The notes: generated by a model not told the origin, from the letters alone. Positions 1 to 11,251 are shown, counted from the stretch's first letter. The stretch: DNA of 60,711 nt from Bordetella ansorpii (GCF_900078315.1 NZ_FKBS01000014.1:1-60711), one strand, 5' to 3'. Numbers and translations are program-made.

Positions 1-10
1 GCCCCAAGGC

Positions 11-58
11 AAAAGCGCCCCCTTGGGGGGCAGCAAGCCGAAGGCGCGGCGTGGGGGC
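11..58. repeat. Dispersed intergenic repeat, copy A
   Basis: A G-rich element just 3' of mlaC. Its core (CCTTGGGG at 21-28, AAGCCG near 35-40, GGCGTGGGGGC ending at 58) recurs at 15499-15534 in the same orientation with a few substitutions and a 2-nt indel. CCCCAAGG at 2-9 and CCTTGGGG at 21-28 can form an 8-bp stem with an 11-nt loop. Similar G/C-rich intergenic repeats are common in Alcaligenaceae, from memory. Function is unknown. Confidence 0.6.
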
Positions 59-60
59 CT

Positions 61-699
61 TTATTTATTGCGCTGGTTCAGTGCGGCGATCAGGCCGTCG
101 ATGCCGTTCTGGTTGATCTGCTGGGCGAACTGGTTGCGGTAGTTCTCGATCAGCCAGATGCCTTCGACGTTCAGGTCATAGATGCGCCAGCCCTGGCCGC
201 CTTCCTTGCCCAGGCGGTAGTCGACCTGCACGGGGGTGTTGTTGGACTGGGTGATGGTCGAGCGCACCACCACGTCGTCGGCCTTGGCGTCGCCGCGGAA
301 CGGCAGCAGTTTCACGGCGGTGGAGCTGTCGGCCTTGGCCAGCGCGCCGCTGTAGGTGCGGATCAGCGTGCCGCGGAAGGCTTCGGCCAGTGCGGTGCGC
401 TGCTGCGGCGTGGCTTGGCGCCAGTAGCGGCCAGCGGCCAGGCGGGTGGTCTTGGTGAAGTCCACGTACGGCAGGATGTGCTGGTCGACCACCTGGTTGA
501 TGCGGTTCAGGTCGCCGGATTTGATGGTGTCGTCGGCACGCAGCACGGCCAGCGTTTCGTTGGCGGCGGCCAGCACGAACTGGTCGGGCGGACCGTTCGG
601 ATTCGGCTTGGCGCCCTGGGCTTGCACGGCGGCGGCGGCAGCCATCAGGCTGCAGGCCAGGAACAGGCGTTGCATCAGGCGGGAAACGAAATACGACAT
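61..699 (-). CDS. mlaC: MlaC, periplasmic phospholipid-binding protein
   Basis: 212-aa periplasmic shuttle of the Mla pathway, which carries phospholipid between the outer-membrane MlaA complex and the inner-membrane MlaFED ABC complex. The N-terminus is a signal peptide (hydrophobic LFLACSLMAAAAA, likely cut after VQA). The body has the MlaC/Ttg2D pattern, including YVDFTKTTRLAAGRYWRQAT and a C-terminal WRIYDLNVEGIWLIENYRNQ. The start at 699 is chosen because AGGAG lies just upstream; the open frame extends further 5' into non-conserved sequence. It is the last gene of mlaFEDAC inside the window, 37 nt after mlaA. An mlaB (STAS) gene often follows mlaC in relatives, but only 60 nt remain before the window edge, so its presence cannot be judged. 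Confidence 0.93.
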   Translation of the reverse strand: MSYFVSRLMQRLFLACSLMAAAAAVQAQGAKPNPNGPPDQFVLAAANETLAVLRADDTIKSGDLNRINQVVDQHILPYVDFTKTTRLAAGRYWRQATPQQRTALAEAFRGTLIRTYSGALAKADSSTAVKLLPFRGDAKADDVVVRSTITQSNNTPVQVDYRLGKEGGQGWRIYDLNVEGIWLIENYRNQFAQQINQNGIDGLIAALNQRNK

Positions 700-736
700 G
701 AAGACTCCTGGTTGCGGGGCGGCGAGCCACCCGGTG

Positions 737-1525
737 TTACTTGGCCGGCGCGGGGGCCGGCGCCGGGGCGGCGGCGGGCGCGTCGGCTTCTTCGTCGATG
801 CTGTAGTCGGGCAGATTGGCGTCGCTGCCCGGCTTGGCGCCACGAACCATCGCGGCGCGGCGTTGCAGATAGGCGTCGCGCACGAAGCTGTAGGGGTCCA
901 GCGCCACGCGGTCGACGGTGTCGGTGGCGCCCAGCAGGCTGGCGCGCGTATCGATCACTTCCAGGCCCCACAGCGAATTGCGCAGTCGAACGTTGTCGAT
1001 CTCGCGCACCGAGACCACGTTGCCGGCCCAGTCGCCAACGCGGCCGACGCTGTCGCGCACGGTGCTGGGGCCCAGCAGCGGCAGGACCACGTACGGGCCC
1101 TGGCCCAGACCCCAGACACCCAGCGTCGTGCCGAAGTCGTTGGGGATCTTGTTCGCGCCGTTCATGGTGGCGACGTCGATGCAGCCGCCCAGGCCCATGG
1201 TGGAGTTGAACAGGAAACGGCCGAAGGTGTTGACGGCGTCGTGGCCGCGGCCCTGCAGCATGCTGTTGGCCGCGCCCCAGACGTCGCCCAGGTTGCTGAA
1301 GATGTTGTGCACGCAGCTCTGCACCGGATTGGGCATGACGTAGTCGTACGCCTGCGCGACCGGCTTGAACAGGCCACGGTCGACCGTATCGTTGAACTTG
1401 TACACGCCACGGTTGAAGCCTTCCCAAGGATCGCTCGGGCTCGGATTCTGGGGGGCGGCGCAACCTGCCAGCATGGCGGTAGCCAGGGCGGCGGCGGCGA
1501 AGCGGGGATTGACGGTGATGTTCAT
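737..1525 (-). CDS. mlaA: MlaA (VacJ) outer-membrane lipoprotein
   Basis: 262-aa lipoprotein that removes surface-exposed phospholipid from the outer membrane in partnership with a porin and MlaC. A lipobox (LAGC) gives an acylated Cys near residue 22. The MlaA core follows: DPWEGFNRGVYKFNDTVDRG, then NLGDVWGAANSMLQG and a DNRRLRNSLWGLEVIDTRAS-like stretch. The C-terminus is Ala/Pro-rich low complexity (PAAAPAPAPAPAK). The ATG at 1525 gives a typical lipoprotein leader; upstream in-frame sequence looks non-coding. It sits between mlaD and mlaC, so all components from inner to outer membrane are encoded together. E. coli keeps mlaA at a separate locus. Confidence 0.93.
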   Translation of the reverse strand: MNITVNPRFAAAALATAMLAGCAAPQNPSPSDPWEGFNRGVYKFNDTVDRGLFKPVAQAYDYVMPNPVQSCVHNIFSNLGDVWGAANSMLQGRGHDAVNTFGRFLFNSTMGLGGCIDVATMNGANKIPNDFGTTLGVWGLGQGPYVVLPLLGPSTVRDSVGRVGDWAGNVVSVREIDNVRLRNSLWGLEVIDTRASLLGATDTVDRVALDPYSFVRDAYLQRRAAMVRGAKPGSDANLPDYSIDEEADAPAAAPAPAPAPAK

Positions 1526-1580
1526 GGTCTTCTTGGAGGTCGATGGCCCGCGGTTGCGGCGGCGGGCGCTGCCGTACTCG

Positions 1581-2090
1581 TCAGTTCTGGGGTGCGGCCG
1601 GAGCGGGCGCGGAACCGCCTTCGGCGGAGGTGCCCTGCTTTTCGGCGGTGCCATACAGGAACTTGCTGATCAGCTGTTCCAGCACGACGGCGCTTTGTGT
1701 ATAGCGGATTTTGCCGCCATCCGCAAAATTCTCTTCCTCGGCGCCGGGGACGAGGCCCAGGTATTGCTCGCCCAGCAGGCCCGACGTGAGGATCGACGCG
1801 GAGGAATCCTTGGGGAATTCGAAGCCCGTGTCCATGTCCAGCGTGACCACGGCCTGGAAGGTCTGGTTGTCGAAGCCGATGCTGGCCACGCGGCCGACCA
1901 CCACGCCCGCGCTCTTGACGGGCGCGCGCACCTTCAGGCCGCCGATATTGTCGAAATTGGCGGTCAGGTGATAGGTGGGCTTGAACGAGAAAGTGCTGAG
2001 ATTGCCGGCGCGCAGGGCCAGGAAGACCAGCGCGGCCGCGCCCAGCAGCACGAACAATCCTACCCAGAAATCGGTTCTTGCACGGGACAT
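1581..2090 (-). CDS. mlaD: MlaD, MCE-domain lipid transport subunit
   Basis: 169-aa inner-membrane-anchored MCE protein that forms the hexameric periplasmic ring on the MlaFE transporter. There is one N-terminal membrane helix (FWVGLFVLLGAAALVFLAL, about residues 8-26). A single MCE domain follows, with GLKVRAPVKSAGVVVGRVASI and the hydrophobic C-terminal pore motif SGLLGEQYLGLVPG. After the domain is a helix (VVLEQLISKFLYG) expected for the central channel, then a short Ala/Pro tail. The start at 2090 places the helix at the N-terminus as in family members. It lies 19 nt after mlaE and 55 nt before mlaA in the same operon. Confidence 0.94.
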   Translation of the reverse strand: MSRARTDFWVGLFVLLGAAALVFLALRAGNLSTFSFKPTYHLTANFDNIGGLKVRAPVKSAGVVVGRVASIGFDNQTFQAVVTLDMDTGFEFPKDSSASILTSGLLGEQYLGLVPGAEEENFADGGKIRYTQSAVVLEQLISKFLYGTAEKQGTSAEGGSAPAPAAPQN

Positions 2091-2109
2091 GATCGAGGAA
2101 TCCGTAAGT

Positions 2110-2889
2110 TCAATTGCCAAACATCAGGGCGGTGAGCAGGAAGTCGAGGCCGAGCACGGCCAGCGAGCCCGCCACCACGGTACGGGTGGTGGCGCGCGCC
2201 ACGCCTTCGGGCGTGGGACGGGCCTGCCAGCCCTCGTACAGGGCGATCAGGGTGACCGTGATGCCGAACACCAGGCTCTTGACGACGCCGTTGGCCACGT
2301 CTTTCCAGACGTCGACGCCGCTTTGCATCTGCGACCAGAAGGCGCCCGAATCGACGCCGATCAGCACCACGCCGACCAGCCATCCGCCCAGGATGCCCAC
2401 CATGGAAAACACCGCCGCCAGCACCGGCATGGCGATGATGCCGCCCCAGAAGCGCGGCACCAGCACGCGCTGCACCGGGTCGACGGCCATGACCTCCATG
2501 GCGGAAATCTGTTCGCCGGCCTTCATCAGGCCGATCTCGGCCGTCAGCGAGGTGCCGGCGCGGCCCGCGAACAGCAGTGCGGTCACCACCGGCCCCAGTT
2601 CGCGGACCAGCGACAGGGCCACCAGCAGGCCCAGCGCCTCTTCGGAGCCGTACCGGTTCAGCGTGTAGTACCCCTGCAGGCCCAGCACGAAGCCGACGAA
2701 CATGCCGGACACGGCGATGATCAGCAGCGAATAGTTGCCGATGAAATGCACCTGCTGCGACACCAGGCGGGGGCGGCGCAGCGCGATACCGCTGCGCGCC
2801 ACCAGGGCGCACAGGAAACGGGCGAAGAAACCGACGCCGCTGATGCGCTCGCGGGTCCAGCCGCCGATGGCGCTGATGGGATTGCTCAT
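2110..2889 (-). CDS. mlaE: MlaE, permease of the lipid ABC transporter
   Basis: 259-aa inner-membrane permease of the MlaFEDB lipid transporter. It is polytopic with about five or six hydrophobic segments. Family hallmarks are the [34 protein letters not shown] stretch near the N-terminus and [33 protein letters not shown] with [14 protein letters not shown]-like sequence after it, typical of the MlaE/Ttg2B fold. Its ATG overlaps the mlaF stop by 4 nt (ATGA), indicating translational coupling with the ATPase. mlaD follows after 19 nt. Confidence 0.95.
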   Translation of the reverse strand: MSNPISAIGGWTRERISGVGFFARFLCALVARSGIALRRPRLVSQQVHFIGNYSLLIIAVSGMFVGFVLGLQGYYTLNRYGSEEALGLLVALSLVRELGPVVTALLFAGRAGTSLTAEIGLMKAGEQISAMEVMAVDPVQRVLVPRFWGGIIAMPVLAAVFSMVGILGGWLVGVVLIGVDSGAFWSQMQSGVDVWKDVANGVVKSLVFGITVTLIALYEGWQARPTPEGVARATTRTVVAGSLAVLGLDFLLTALMFGN

Positions 2890-3716
2890 TGCTTGTGCCC
2901 CTGCTGCTTGGCCAGCCAGGCCTGGAACGCGGGCGTGTCGGGGTATTGGAACGCCACCGGGCCATCGGGGGCGCCGTCCAGGAACTGCCGCACGTACGGG
3001 TCTTGCGAGCCGGACAGGGTTTGTGGCGATCCCGAGGCGGCCAGCCGGCCCTGCCCGACCAGATAGACCTGGTCGGCGATCGCGAAGGATTCCTGGATGT
3101 CGTGGGTGATCAGCACCGACGCACAGCCCAGCCGGTCGGACAGGTTGCGGATCAGGCGGGCGGTGATGCCCATCGAGATCGGATCCAGGCCGGCGAAGGG
3201 TTCGTCGTACAGGATGAGTTCGGGTTCGAGCACCACGGCGCGGGCCAGCGCCACGCGCCGCGACATGCCGCCGGAGATCTCGGATACCTTCAGGTGGGCC
3301 GCGCCGCGCAGGCCGACGGCGTCCAGCTTGTCCAGCACGCGGTCGAGGATTTCGCCCTCGCCCAGCCGGGTATGTTCACGCAGCGGGAAGGCAACGTTCT
3401 CGAAGACGTTCAGGTCGGTGAACAGCGCGCCCTGTTGGAACAGCACGCCCATGCGCTTGCGCAGGTCTTGCAATCCCGACGCGGGCAGGCCGGCCAATTC
3501 CTGGCCGAACACCTGCACGGAGCCCGACTGAGGCGGGATCTGGCCGGTGGCGGCACGCAGCAGCGTGGTCTTGCCCGAGCCCGATCCGCCCATGACGGCC
3601 ACGACCTGGCCGGCATGAACCTGCATGCTGATGCCGCGGAGCACAGTGAAGTCTCCGTATCCCAGGTCCACGTTTTTCAGGGACAGGACGAGTTCCGAAC
3701 GGTTGGAAGGGGGCAT
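2886..3716 (-). CDS. mlaF: MlaF, ATPase of the lipid ABC transporter
   Basis: 276-aa ABC ATPase that energises MlaE. Walker A is GGSGSGKTT, the Q-loop region reads [13 protein letters not shown], the signature is [13 protein letters not shown] and Walker B is [12 protein letters not shown], with the switch His in VLITHDIQ. Length fits MlaF/Ttg2A. Three in-frame starts exist (3881, 3776, 3716). The ATG at 3716 is preferred because upstream residues are low-complexity and a TACAAT box at about 3775-3780 (minus) could be the -10 element of the operon promoter, with no clear -35. It is the first gene of mlaFEDAC and overlaps mlaE by 4 nt. Confidence 0.93.
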   Translation of the reverse strand: MPPSNRSELVLSLKNVDLGYGDFTVLRGISMQVHAGQVVAVMGGSGSGKTTLLRAATGQIPPQSGSVQVFGQELAGLPASGLQDLRKRMGVLFQQGALFTDLNVFENVAFPLREHTRLGEGEILDRVLDKLDAVGLRGAAHLKVSEISGGMSRRVALARAVVLEPELILYDEPFAGLDPISMGITARLIRNLSDRLGCASVLITHDIQESFAIADQVYLVGQGRLAASGSPQTLSGSQDPYVRQFLDGAPDGPVAFQYPDTPAFQAWLAKQQGHKQ

Positions 3717-3914
3717 AGGTAATGTGGTTTCTGCGGGGCATGCGCACGGCGCGTGCCCGGCGAAGGCGTCTGCCATTGTAGCTGGTCGCTTAGGGGGCTC
3801 CGGGGAAAGCGTCAGTAATGGAACAGTGACAAATTGCGTACGGCCCGTGCCCGCGCCCGATCCGGCCCGCTGGCATGCCAAGGCTAGGGCATGCGCTTTA
3901 AGACGGGTTTAAAC

Positions 3915-3933
3915 GGGCCCGGCAGCCGGGCCC
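3915..3933 (-). terminator. Hairpin 3' of the Bug receptor gene
   Basis: A perfect 8-bp stem GGGCCCGG/CCGGGCCC with loop CAG lies 23 nt past the receptor stop. In the minus-strand transcript it is followed by GTTTAAAC, a weak U-rich tail. Likely a terminator between the receptor gene and the upstream region of mlaF. The rest of the 3717-3956 gap shows no gene. Confidence 0.5.
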
Positions 3934-3956
3934 CTGGTAGCGCCTGGAAGCCTTAT

Positions 3957-4940
3957 TTATTGCAGGGTTATATTGCCGGCCTTGATGACCTTCGCCCATT
4001 TGTCGGTCTCGGCGGCAATGAATGTCCCGAACGCCTCGGGCGTGCCGCCGCCGGCCTGGCTGCCGGTGTCGGCAATCGCCTTCTTCACGTCGGGGTCCTG
4101 CAGGATGCGGTTGAACTCGGCGTTCAGCTTGGCAATGATGGGGGCGGGCGTACCGGCCGGGGCCACGATACCTTGCCAGTTGTACGACTCGAAGCCCGGC
4201 AGGCCGGATTCGGCCATGGTCGGCAGGTCGGGCAGCACGTCCAGGCGCTTGGCCGACGTGACGGCGATGGGGTGGATCTTCTTGCCCTGGATGGCAGGCA
4301 GCGCCGAGTAGCCCATTTCGAACATCATGGTCAGGTGGCCGCCCATCAGGTCGGTGGCGGCCAGGCTGCCGCCTTTGTACGGCACGTGGACGATGTCGAT
4401 GCCGGCCTGTTCGCGGAACATCTCGCCCGACAGGTGGTGGGCGCCGCCCACGCCGGACGACCCGAAATTGAGCTTGCCGGGCTCTTTCTTCGCCAGCGCG
4501 ATCAACTCTTGCAGGGTGTTCACCTTCAGTGTGGTGTTGACGCTGAGCACCAGCGGGCTGTTCTCGATCAGGATGATGGGGGCCAGATCCTTGCGCGGGT
4601 CGTACGGCATGTCGCGCATCAGCGTGGGGTTGACGGCCATGGGCGCCAGGTTGCCCGTGCCGATGGTGTAGCCGTCGGGCGCGGCCTTGGCGATCAGGTT
4701 GGTGCCGATCACGCCGCCGGCGCCGGCCTTGTTCTCGATGACGATGGGTTGGCCCAGGGACTCGCCCAGCTTGCGCGCCAACAGGCGCACCCGCGTGTCG
4801 GCGAAACCGCCGGGGGCGTAGGGCACGATCATGGTGATGGGTTTGCTGGGCCAGTTGTCGGCGGACTGGCCGTGGGCGGCCGTGGCGATCAGCGAGGCGC
4901 CGGCCAGGATGGCGGCGAGGATGGCGCGAGGGGTGCGCAT
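3957..4940 (-). CDS. Bug/TctC-family periplasmic solute receptor
   Basis: 327-aa tripartite-tricarboxylate-type binding protein (Bug family). A signal peptide ([18 protein letters not shown]) precedes the mature domain. Family marks are [37 protein letters not shown] near residues 68-85, the ligand-loop sequence APDGYTIG, and [18 protein letters not shown]. The ligand cannot be deduced from sequence; members bind carboxylates and many other small polar solutes. No TctA/TctB membrane genes are adjacent, as is usual for orphan Bug genes. It stands alone between gltBD and mla, bounded by hairpins on both sides. Confidence 0.92.
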   Translation of the reverse strand: MRTPRAILAAILAGASLIATAAHGQSADNWPSKPITMIVPYAPGGFADTRVRLLARKLGESLGQPIVIENKAGAGGVIGTNLIAKAAPDGYTIGTGNLAPMAVNPTLMRDMPYDPRKDLAPIILIENSPLVLSVNTTLKVNTLQELIALAKKEPGKLNFGSSGVGGAHHLSGEMFREQAGIDIVHVPYKGGSLAATDLMGGHLTMMFEMGYSALPAIQGKKIHPIAVTSAKRLDVLPDLPTMAESGLPGFESYNWQGIVAPAGTPAPIIAKLNAEFNRILQDPDVKKAIADTGSQAGGGTPEAFGTFIAAETDKWAKVIKAGNITLQ

Positions 4941-4982
4941 GCGAGCGTCTCCGTTGTTATGGATTTACGCCTGCATTATGCG

Positions 4983-5017
4983 CGACGCGGGCCAGGCTTT
5001 ACACCTGGCCCGCGTCG
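4983..5017 (-). terminator. Long hairpin 3' of gltBD
   Basis: A perfect 14-bp inverted repeat (CGACGCGGGCCAGG / CCTGGCCCGCGTCG) with a 7-nt loop CTTTACA begins 17 nt past the gltD stop. No U tract follows on either strand. It is probably the transcript end or a 3' stability hairpin for gltBD. Confidence 0.6.
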
Positions 5018-5033
5018 TGCTCGTGCGAAACGA

Positions 5034-6500
5034 TCAGCGCGGCAGCTCGCTCGAGCCCATCAGGAACTCGTCCACCGAGCGGGCGCATTGGCGGCCTTCA
5101 CGGATGGCCCACACCACCAGCGACTGGCCGCGGCGCATGTCGCCGGCGGCGAAGATCTTGTCCACGCTGGTGCGGTAGTCGTCGGTGTTGGCGCGCACAT
5201 TGCCGCGGCCGTCGCGATCCACGCCAAAGGCGTCCAGCACGGTGGCGGTGGGCGAGACGAAACCCATGGCCAGCAGCACCAGATCGGCCTTGATCTCGAA
5301 TTCCGAGCCTTCGACCTCGTGCATCTTCATCTGGCCGGTGGCGTCGTCCTTGACCCACTCGACACGCGCGCCGACCAGTTTCTGCACCTTGCCGTCCGCG
5401 CCGACCAGCGCCTTGGTGGTGATGGACCAGTCGCGCTCGCAGCCTTCGTCGTGCGACGAAGAGGTGCGCATCTTCAGCGGCCAGTACGGCCACACCATGG
5501 GCTTGTTCTCGCTTTCCGGCGGCTGAGGCATCAATTCGAACTGGGTGATCGAGGCCGCGCCGTGGCGGTTGCTGGTGCCCACGCAGTCGGAGCCGGTGTC
5601 GCCGCCGCCGATGACCACGACGTGCTTGCCGCGGGCATTGAGCGGGTCCTTCAGGCGGTCGCCCGCCACGGCCTTGTTCTGCGGGCGCAGGAAGTCCATG
5701 GCGAAAGCCACGCCGTCCAGCTCGCGGCCGGGCACGGGCAGGTCGCGCGGGGTTTCCGAGCCGCCGGTCATGACGATGGCGTCGAACTCGGCCTTCAGCG
5801 ATTCCGGGGTGCGCACGGTCAGGCCGTCGGCGGCGTCATCCGTGGCGCGGCCGATGTAGGTGGACGGCGCGAACTCGACGCCCTCGGCTTCCATCTGCGA
5901 GATGCGGCGGTCGATCTGCGACTTTTCCAGCTTGAAGTCGGGGATGCCGTAGCGCAGCAGGCCGCCGATGCGGTCGCTCTTCTCGAACAACGTGACCGCG
6001 TGGCCGGCGCGCGCCAACTGCTGGGCGCAGGCCAGGCCGGCCGGGCCCGAGCCCACCACGGCGACCTTCTTGCCCGTCTTGCGGGCGGGCAACTGCGGCA
6101 CCACCCAGCCTTCGGCCCAGCCCTTGTCGATGATGGCGTGCTCGATCGACTTGATGCCCACCGCATCGCTGTTGATGTTGAGGGTACAGGCGGCCTCGCA
6201 GGGCGCCGGGCAGATGCGGCCCGTGAACTCGGGGAAGTTGTTGGTGGAGTGCAGCACGTCCAGCGCGCGGCGCCAGTCCTGCCTGAACACCAGGTCATTC
6301 CAGTCGGGGATGATGTTGTTGACCGGGCAGCCGTTGTTGCAGAACGGGATGCCGCAGTCCATGCAGCGCGCGGCCTGCTGCTTGGCCTGGTCGTCGGTCA
6401 GGTGCAGCACGAACTCGCGCCAGTGCTTCAGACGCTTCTGCGGGGCCTCGGAGGCCTCCTGCAGGCGTTCGTATTCCATGAAGCCAGTGATCTTTCCCAT
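5034..6500 (-). CDS. gltD: Glutamate synthase [NADPH] small subunit
   Basis: 488-aa beta subunit of glutamate synthase. It takes electrons from NADPH through FAD and passes them via iron-sulfur centres to GltB for 2-oxoglutarate plus glutamine to glutamate. The N-terminal Fe-S region has [17 protein letters not shown] and later [12 protein letters not shown]. The FAD fold follows ([36 protein letters not shown]), then the NADPH fold ([14 protein letters not shown]) and a closing FAD motif ([21 protein letters not shown]). The start at 6500 ([12 protein letters not shown]) matches family N-termini. It lies 11 nt after gltB. Confidence 0.97.
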   Translation of the reverse strand: MGKITGFMEYERLQEASEAPQKRLKHWREFVLHLTDDQAKQQAARCMDCGIPFCNNGCPVNNIIPDWNDLVFRQDWRRALDVLHSTNNFPEFTGRICPAPCEAACTLNINSDAVGIKSIEHAIIDKGWAEGWVVPQLPARKTGKKVAVVGSGPAGLACAQQLARAGHAVTLFEKSDRIGGLLRYGIPDFKLEKSQIDRRISQMEAEGVEFAPSTYIGRATDDAADGLTVRTPESLKAEFDAIVMTGGSETPRDLPVPGRELDGVAFAMDFLRPQNKAVAGDRLKDPLNARGKHVVVIGGGDTGSDCVGTSNRHGAASITQFELMPQPPESENKPMVWPYWPLKMRTSSSHDEGCERDWSITTKALVGADGKVQKLVGARVEWVKDDATGQMKMHEVEGSEFEIKADLVLLAMGFVSPTATVLDAFGVDRDGRGNVRANTDDYRTSVDKIFAAGDMRRGQSLVVWAIREGRQCARSVDEFLMGSSELPR

Positions 6501-6511
6501 GTTCTTCGTCC

Positions 6512-9500
6512 TCAGGCGGCCAGCTGTTGCGGGTTGGCGGCGCGCCACATTTCACGCAGGGCCCGGCGGTATTCCGTGGGCATGACTTTGATGAACTTGC
6601 CGCGCGAGGCTTCCCAGTCGCCCAGGATTTCACGGGCGCGGAAGCTGCCGGTGTAGCGGAAGTGATCCTCGACCAGGCGGCGCAGGATGGCTTCGTCGGT
6701 ATCGCGCTCGCCGCCGCGCTGGGCGCTGTGCCACGTGTCCTTGTCCTGCGAGGCCTGCTCGGCATGCGGCGTGACCGGTTCGAGCTCGACCATCGACAGG
6801 TTGCAGCGATGCTTGAACGAACGGTCCGGATCCCAGACGTACGCCACGCCGCCCGACATGCCTGCCGCGAAGTTGCGGCCCGTGTCGCCCAGCACCACGA
6901 CGGTGCCGCCGGTCATGTATTCGCAGCCGTGGTCGCCCGTGCCTTCGACGACGGTGGCCGCGCCCGAGTTGCGCACCGCGAAACGCTCGCCGGCCACGCC
7001 GTTGAAGAACGCCTCGCCGGCCAGCGCGCCGTACATCACCGTGTTGCCGGCGATGATGTGGTCGGGGCCGAAGCCGCGGAAGTCGTTGGGCGAGCGCACC
7101 ACGATGCGGCCGCCCGACAGGCCCTTGCCGACGTAGTCGTTGCCTTCGCCGACCAGGTCCAGCGTGATGCCGTGCGCCAGGAAGGCGCCGAAGCTCTGGC
7201 CGGCCGTGCCGTTGCACTGGATGTGGATGGTGTCGTCCGGCAGGCCCTCGTGGCCGTAGCGCGCGGCCACCGCGCCCGACAGCATGGCGCCGATGGTGCG
7301 GTTGCGGTTGCGCACGGGGGTGATGAACGAGACCTTCTCGCCACGCTCCAGCGCGGGCTTGCTGCGCTCGATCAACTGGTGGTCCAGCGCGCCGGCCAGG
7401 CCGTGGTCCTGCGTTTCGGTCTGGCGCACGTCGGCATCGCTTTGCACGCGGTGGAAGATGCGCGAGTAGTCGAGCCCGCTGGCCTTCCAGTGTTCGATGC
7501 CGGCGCGCATGTCCAGCAGGTCGGTGCGGCCGATCAGGTCGTCGAAGCGGCGGATGCCCAGCTGGGCCATGATCTCGCGCACTTCGTCGGCGACGAAGAA
7601 GAAGAAGTTGACGACGTGCTCGGGCTTGCCCTGGAACTTCTTGCGCAGTTCCGGATCCTGCGTGGCCACGCCCACCGGGCAGGTGTTCAGGTGGCACTTG
7701 CGCATCATGATGCAGCCTTCGACCACCAGCGGCGCGGTGGCGAAGCCGAATTCGTCGGCGCCCAGCAGCGCGCCGATGATGACGTCGCGGCCGGTCTTCA
7801 TCTGGCCGTCGGCCTGCACGCGGATGCGGCTGCGCAGGCGGTTCAGCACCAGGGTCTGCTGCGTTTCGGCCAGGCCCAGTTCCCACGGCGTGCCGCAGTG
7901 CTTGATGGACGACACGGGCGAGGCGCCGGTGCCGCCGTCATGGCCGGCGATCACGACGTGGTCGGCCTTGGCCTTGGCCACGCCGGCCGCCACCGTACCC
8001 ACGCCGACTTCCGACACCAGCTTGACCGAGATCGACGAACGGCTGTTGACGTTCTTCAGGTCGTGGATGAGCTGGGCCAGGTCTTCGATGGAGTAGATGT
8101 CGTGGTGCGGCGGGGGCGAGATCAGGCCCACGCCCGGCACTGAATAGCGCAGCTTGGCGATGTAGTCGGTGACCTTGTGGCCGGGCAGCTGGCCGCCCTC
8201 GCCGGGCTTGGCGCCCTGCGCCATCTTGATCTGGATCTGGTCGGCCGAGGACAGGTACTCGGCGGACACGCCGAAGCGGCCCGAGGCGACCTGCTTGATC
8301 TTCGAGCGCAGCGAGTCGCCCGCCTTCAGCGCGACGTCGGCGGCGATGCGTTCCTCGCCCAGCACCGAGGCCAGCGTGTCGCCGTCCTGGATGCCGCTGT
8401 TGCCGTTGCGCATTTCCTCGCGGTAGCGCAGTTCGTCCTCACCGCCCTCGCCGGTGTTCGACTTGCCGCCGATGCGGTTCATGGCCACGGCCAGCACCGA
8501 GTGGGCTTCGGTCGAGATGGAACCCAGCGACATGGCGCCGGTAGCGAAGCGGCGGACGATTTCCTTGGCGGGTTCGACTTCGTCCAGGGGAATGGCGCGG
8601 CTGGGATCGACCTTGAACTCGAACAGGCCGCGCAGCGTCATGTGGCGGCGGCTCTGGTCGTTGATGATCTGCGCGTATTCCTTGTAGGTGCGGTAGTTGT
8701 TGGCGCGCGAGGCGTGCTGCAGCTTCGCGATGGAGTCCGGCGTCCACATGTGCTCTTCGCCACGGATGCGGAAGGCGTACTCGCCGCCCGCTTCCAGGTC
8801 GTTGGCCAGCACCGGGTCGGCGCCGAACGCCGCGCGGTGCATGCGCAGGGCTTCTTCCGCGACCTGGAAGATGCCGATGCCTTCGATGTTGGTGGCGGTG
8901 CCGGTGAAGTACTTCTGCACCAGTTCGCGTTGCAGGCCGACGGCTTCGAAGATCTGCGCGCCGCAGTACGACATGTAGGTCGAGATGCCCATCTTGGACA
9001 TGACCTTGTTCAGGCCCTTGCCGATGGCCTTCACGAAGTTCTTGACGGCCTTCTCGGGATCGGCCATGCGGCCCAGCGATTCCAGCGCCAGGTACGGGTG
9101 GATCGCTTCGGCGCCGTAGCCGCCCAGCAGGGCGAAGTGGTGCACTTCACGGGCCGAGCCGGTTTCCACCACCAGGCCGGTGTTGGTGCGCAGGCCGGCG
9201 CGGATCAGGTGCTGGTGCACGGCCGAGGTGGCCAGTAGCGCGGGGATGGCCACGCGCTCGCTGTCGACCAGGCGGTCGGACACGATCAGGATGTTGTAGC
9301 CGCTCTTGACGGCATCGACGGCGCGGGCGCACAGGGCGGCCACGTGGGCCTCGATGCCCTCCGAGCCCCAGGCGGCCGGATACGTGATGTCCAGCTCGCA
9401 GCTGCGGAACTTCAGCGACGTGACCTGCTCGATGTCGCGGATCTGCGCCATGGCGGCGAAGTCGAGCACGGGCTGCGTCACTTCCAGGCGCAGCGGCGGG

Positions 9501-11251
9501 TTGACGTTGTTGATGTCCAGCAGGTTGGGCTTGGGACCGATGAAGGACACCAGCGACATCACCATCTGTTCGCGGATCGGGTCGATCGGCGGGTTGGTGA
9601 CCTGCGCGAAGAGCTGGCGGAAGTAGTTGTAGAACGGCTTGGCGCGGTTGGACAGCACGGCCAGCGGGGCGTCGTTGCCCATCGAGCCGATGACTTCCTC
9701 GCCGCTGGTGGCCATGGGTTCCAGGATGAACTTGTAGTCTTCCTGGGTCCAGCCGAAGGCCTGCTGGCGGTCCAGCAGCGGCACGGGCGATTGCGCGGCG
9801 GGCGACGCGCTGGACGGCGCCGGCAGCGACTCCAGCTTGACTTGCAGGCGCGAGATCCACTGGCGGTAGGGGCGGCTGTTGGACAACTGCGACTTGATCT
9901 CGGCGTCGTCGATGATGCGGCCTTGTTCCAGGTCGATCAGGAACATCTTGCCCGGCTGCAGGCGCCACTTCTTGACGATGCGGTTTTCGGGGATGGGCAG
10001 CGTGCCGGCCTCGGACGCCATGATGACCATGTCGTCGTCGGTGATGAGATAGCGCGCCGGGCGCAGGCCGTTGCGGTCGAGCGTGGCGCCGATCTGGCGG
10101 CCGTCGGTGAAGGCCACGGCGGCCGGGCCGTCCCACGGCTCCATCATGGCGGCGTGGTATTCGTAGAAAGCGCGGCGGCTTTCGTCCATCTGGGTGTGCT
10201 GTTCCCACGCCTCGGGGATCATCATCATCATGGCGTGCGACAGCGAATAGCCGGAGTTGACCAGCAGTTCGAGGCAGTTGTCGAACGTTGCCGTGTCGGA
10301 CTGGCCTTCGTAGACGATGGGGTACAGCTTGGGCAGGTCTTCGCCCAGCACCGCCGACTGCATCATGCCTTCGCGGGCGCGCAGCCAGTTGAAGTTGCCC
10401 TTGACCGTGTTGATTTCGCCGTTGTGGGCGATCATGCGGTACGGGTGGGCCAGCGGCCAGGCCGGGAAGGTGTTGGTGGAAAAGCGCTGGTGCACCAGCG
10501 CCAGGGCGGACACCGTGCGGGTGTCGGCCAGGTCACGGTAGTAGCGGCCCACCTGGTCGGCCAGCAGCAGGCCCTTGTAGACCACGGTGCGCACCGAGGC
10601 CGAGGGCACGAAGTATTCCTTGCCGTGCGCCAGCTGCATGTGCTGGATGGCGTGGCTGGCAGTCTTGCGGATGACGTACAGCTTGCGCTCGAGCGCGTCG
10701 GGAACCATGACGTCGGGACCGCGGCCGATGAACAGCTGGCGGATGACGGGCTCGACCGAGCGCACGGTGGGCGACATGGGCATGTCGACGTCCACCGGCA
10801 CGTCGCGCCAGCCCAGCACGATCTGGCCTTCGGCGCGCACGGCGCGTTCCAGTTCCTGTTCGCAGGCCAGGCGCGAGGCGGTTTCCTTGGGCAGGAACAC
10901 CATGGCCACGCCGTATTCGCCGGGCGGGGGCAGGACGATGCCTTGCTGCGCCATCTGGTCGCGGTACAGCGCGTCGGGGATCTGGATGAGGATGCCCGCG
11001 CCGTCGCCCATCAGCTTGTCGGCGCCGACGGCGCCCCGGTGATCCAGGTTCTCGAGGATCTTCAGGCCCTGCTGGATGATGGAGTGGCTTTTGCGGCCCT
11101 TGATGTGGGCGACGAAACCGACGCCACAGGCGTCGTGTTCGTTGGACGGGTTGTACATGCCCTGGGCCGCGGGGATGCCGATGCGGGTGGCGTCGATAGC
11201 CACCGCGCGGGCGGCGGGACGACAGGATTCGGAGGAAGAGATTTGGGACAT
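6512..11251 (-). CDS. gltB: Glutamate synthase [NADPH] large subunit
   Basis: 1579-aa alpha subunit of glutamate synthase. The N-terminal Ntn glutaminase domain starts at Cys42 ([11 protein letters not shown]), so a 41-residue propeptide is expected to be removed. The central domain is followed by the FMN-binding synthase domain ([23 protein letters not shown]) and the 3Fe-4S cysteines in [15 protein letters not shown]. The C-terminal beta-helix has the repeated G-rich pattern ([37 protein letters not shown]). The start at 11251 has GGAG about 7 nt upstream; an internal Met at residue 32 is an alternative. It is co-transcribed with gltD from the promoter at 11300-11328. Confidence 0.97.
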   Translation of the reverse strand: MSQISSSESCRPAARAVAIDATRIGIPAAQGMYNPSNEHDACGVGFVAHIKGRKSHSIIQQGLKILENLDHRGAVGADKLMGDGAGILIQIPDALYRDQMAQQGIVLPPPGEYGVAMVFLPKETASRLACEQELERAVRAEGQIVLGWRDVPVDVDMPMSPTVRSVEPVIRQLFIGRGPDVMVPDALERKLYVIRKTASHAIQHMQLAHGKEYFVPSASVRTVVYKGLLLADQVGRYYRDLADTRTVSALALVHQRFSTNTFPAWPLAHPYRMIAHNGEINTVKGNFNWLRAREGMMQSAVLGEDLPKLYPIVYEGQSDTATFDNCLELLVNSGYSLSHAMMMMIPEAWEQHTQMDESRRAFYEYHAAMMEPWDGPAAVAFTDGRQIGATLDRNGLRPARYLITDDDMVIMASEAGTLPIPENRIVKKWRLQPGKMFLIDLEQGRIIDDAEIKSQLSNSRPYRQWISRLQVKLESLPAPSSASPAAQSPVPLLDRQQAFGWTQEDYKFILEPMATSGEEVIGSMGNDAPLAVLSNRAKPFYNYFRQLFAQVTNPPIDPIREQMVMSLVSFIGPKPNLLDINNVNPPLRLEVTQPVLDFAAMAQIRDIEQVTSLKFRSCELDITYPAAWGSEGIEAHVAALCARAVDAVKSGYNILIVSDRLVDSERVAIPALLATSAVHQHLIRAGLRTNTGLVVETGSAREVHHFALLGGYGAEAIHPYLALESLGRMADPEKAVKNFVKAIGKGLNKVMSKMGISTYMSYCGAQIFEAVGLQRELVQKYFTGTATNIEGIGIFQVAEEALRMHRAAFGADPVLANDLEAGGEYAFRIRGEEHMWTPDSIAKLQHASRANNYRTYKEYAQIINDQSRRHMTLRGLFEFKVDPSRAIPLDEVEPAKEIVRRFATGAMSLGSISTEAHSVLAVAMNRIGGKSNTGEGGEDELRYREEMRNGNSGIQDGDTLASVLGEERIAADVALKAGDSLRSKIKQVASGRFGVSAEYLSSADQIQIKMAQGAKPGEGGQLPGHKVTDYIAKLRYSVPGVGLISPPPHHDIYSIEDLAQLIHDLKNVNSRSSISVKLVSEVGVGTVAAGVAKAKADHVVIAGHDGGTGASPVSSIKHCGTPWELGLAETQQTLVLNRLRSRIRVQADGQMKTGRDVIIGALLGADEFGFATAPLVVEGCIMMRKCHLNTCPVGVATQDPELRKKFQGKPEHVVNFFFFVADEVREIMAQLGIRRFDDLIGRTDLLDMRAGIEHWKASGLDYSRIFHRVQSDADVRQTETQDHGLAGALDHQLIERSKPALERGEKVSFITPVRNRNRTIGAMLSGAVAARYGHEGLPDDTIHIQCNGTAGQSFGAFLAHGITLDLVGEGNDYVGKGLSGGRIVVRSPNDFRGFGPDHIIAGNTVMYGALAGEAFFNGVAGERFAVRNSGAATVVEGTGDHGCEYMTGGTVVVLGDTGRNFAAGMSGGVAYVWDPDRSFKHRCNLSMVELEPVTPHAEQASQDKDTWHSAQRGGERDTDEAILRRLVEDHFRYTGSFRAREILGDWEASRGKFIKVMPTEYRRALREMWRAANPQQLAA

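Noticed and set aside
3891-6656. A very long open frame (over 900 codons) on the plus strand opposite the receptor and gltD genes
   Set aside because: Its translation is low-complexity, rich in Gly/Arg/His/Val, has no recognisable motif and is exactly antisense to well-conserved genes. Such frames arise from codon bias in GC-rich DNA.
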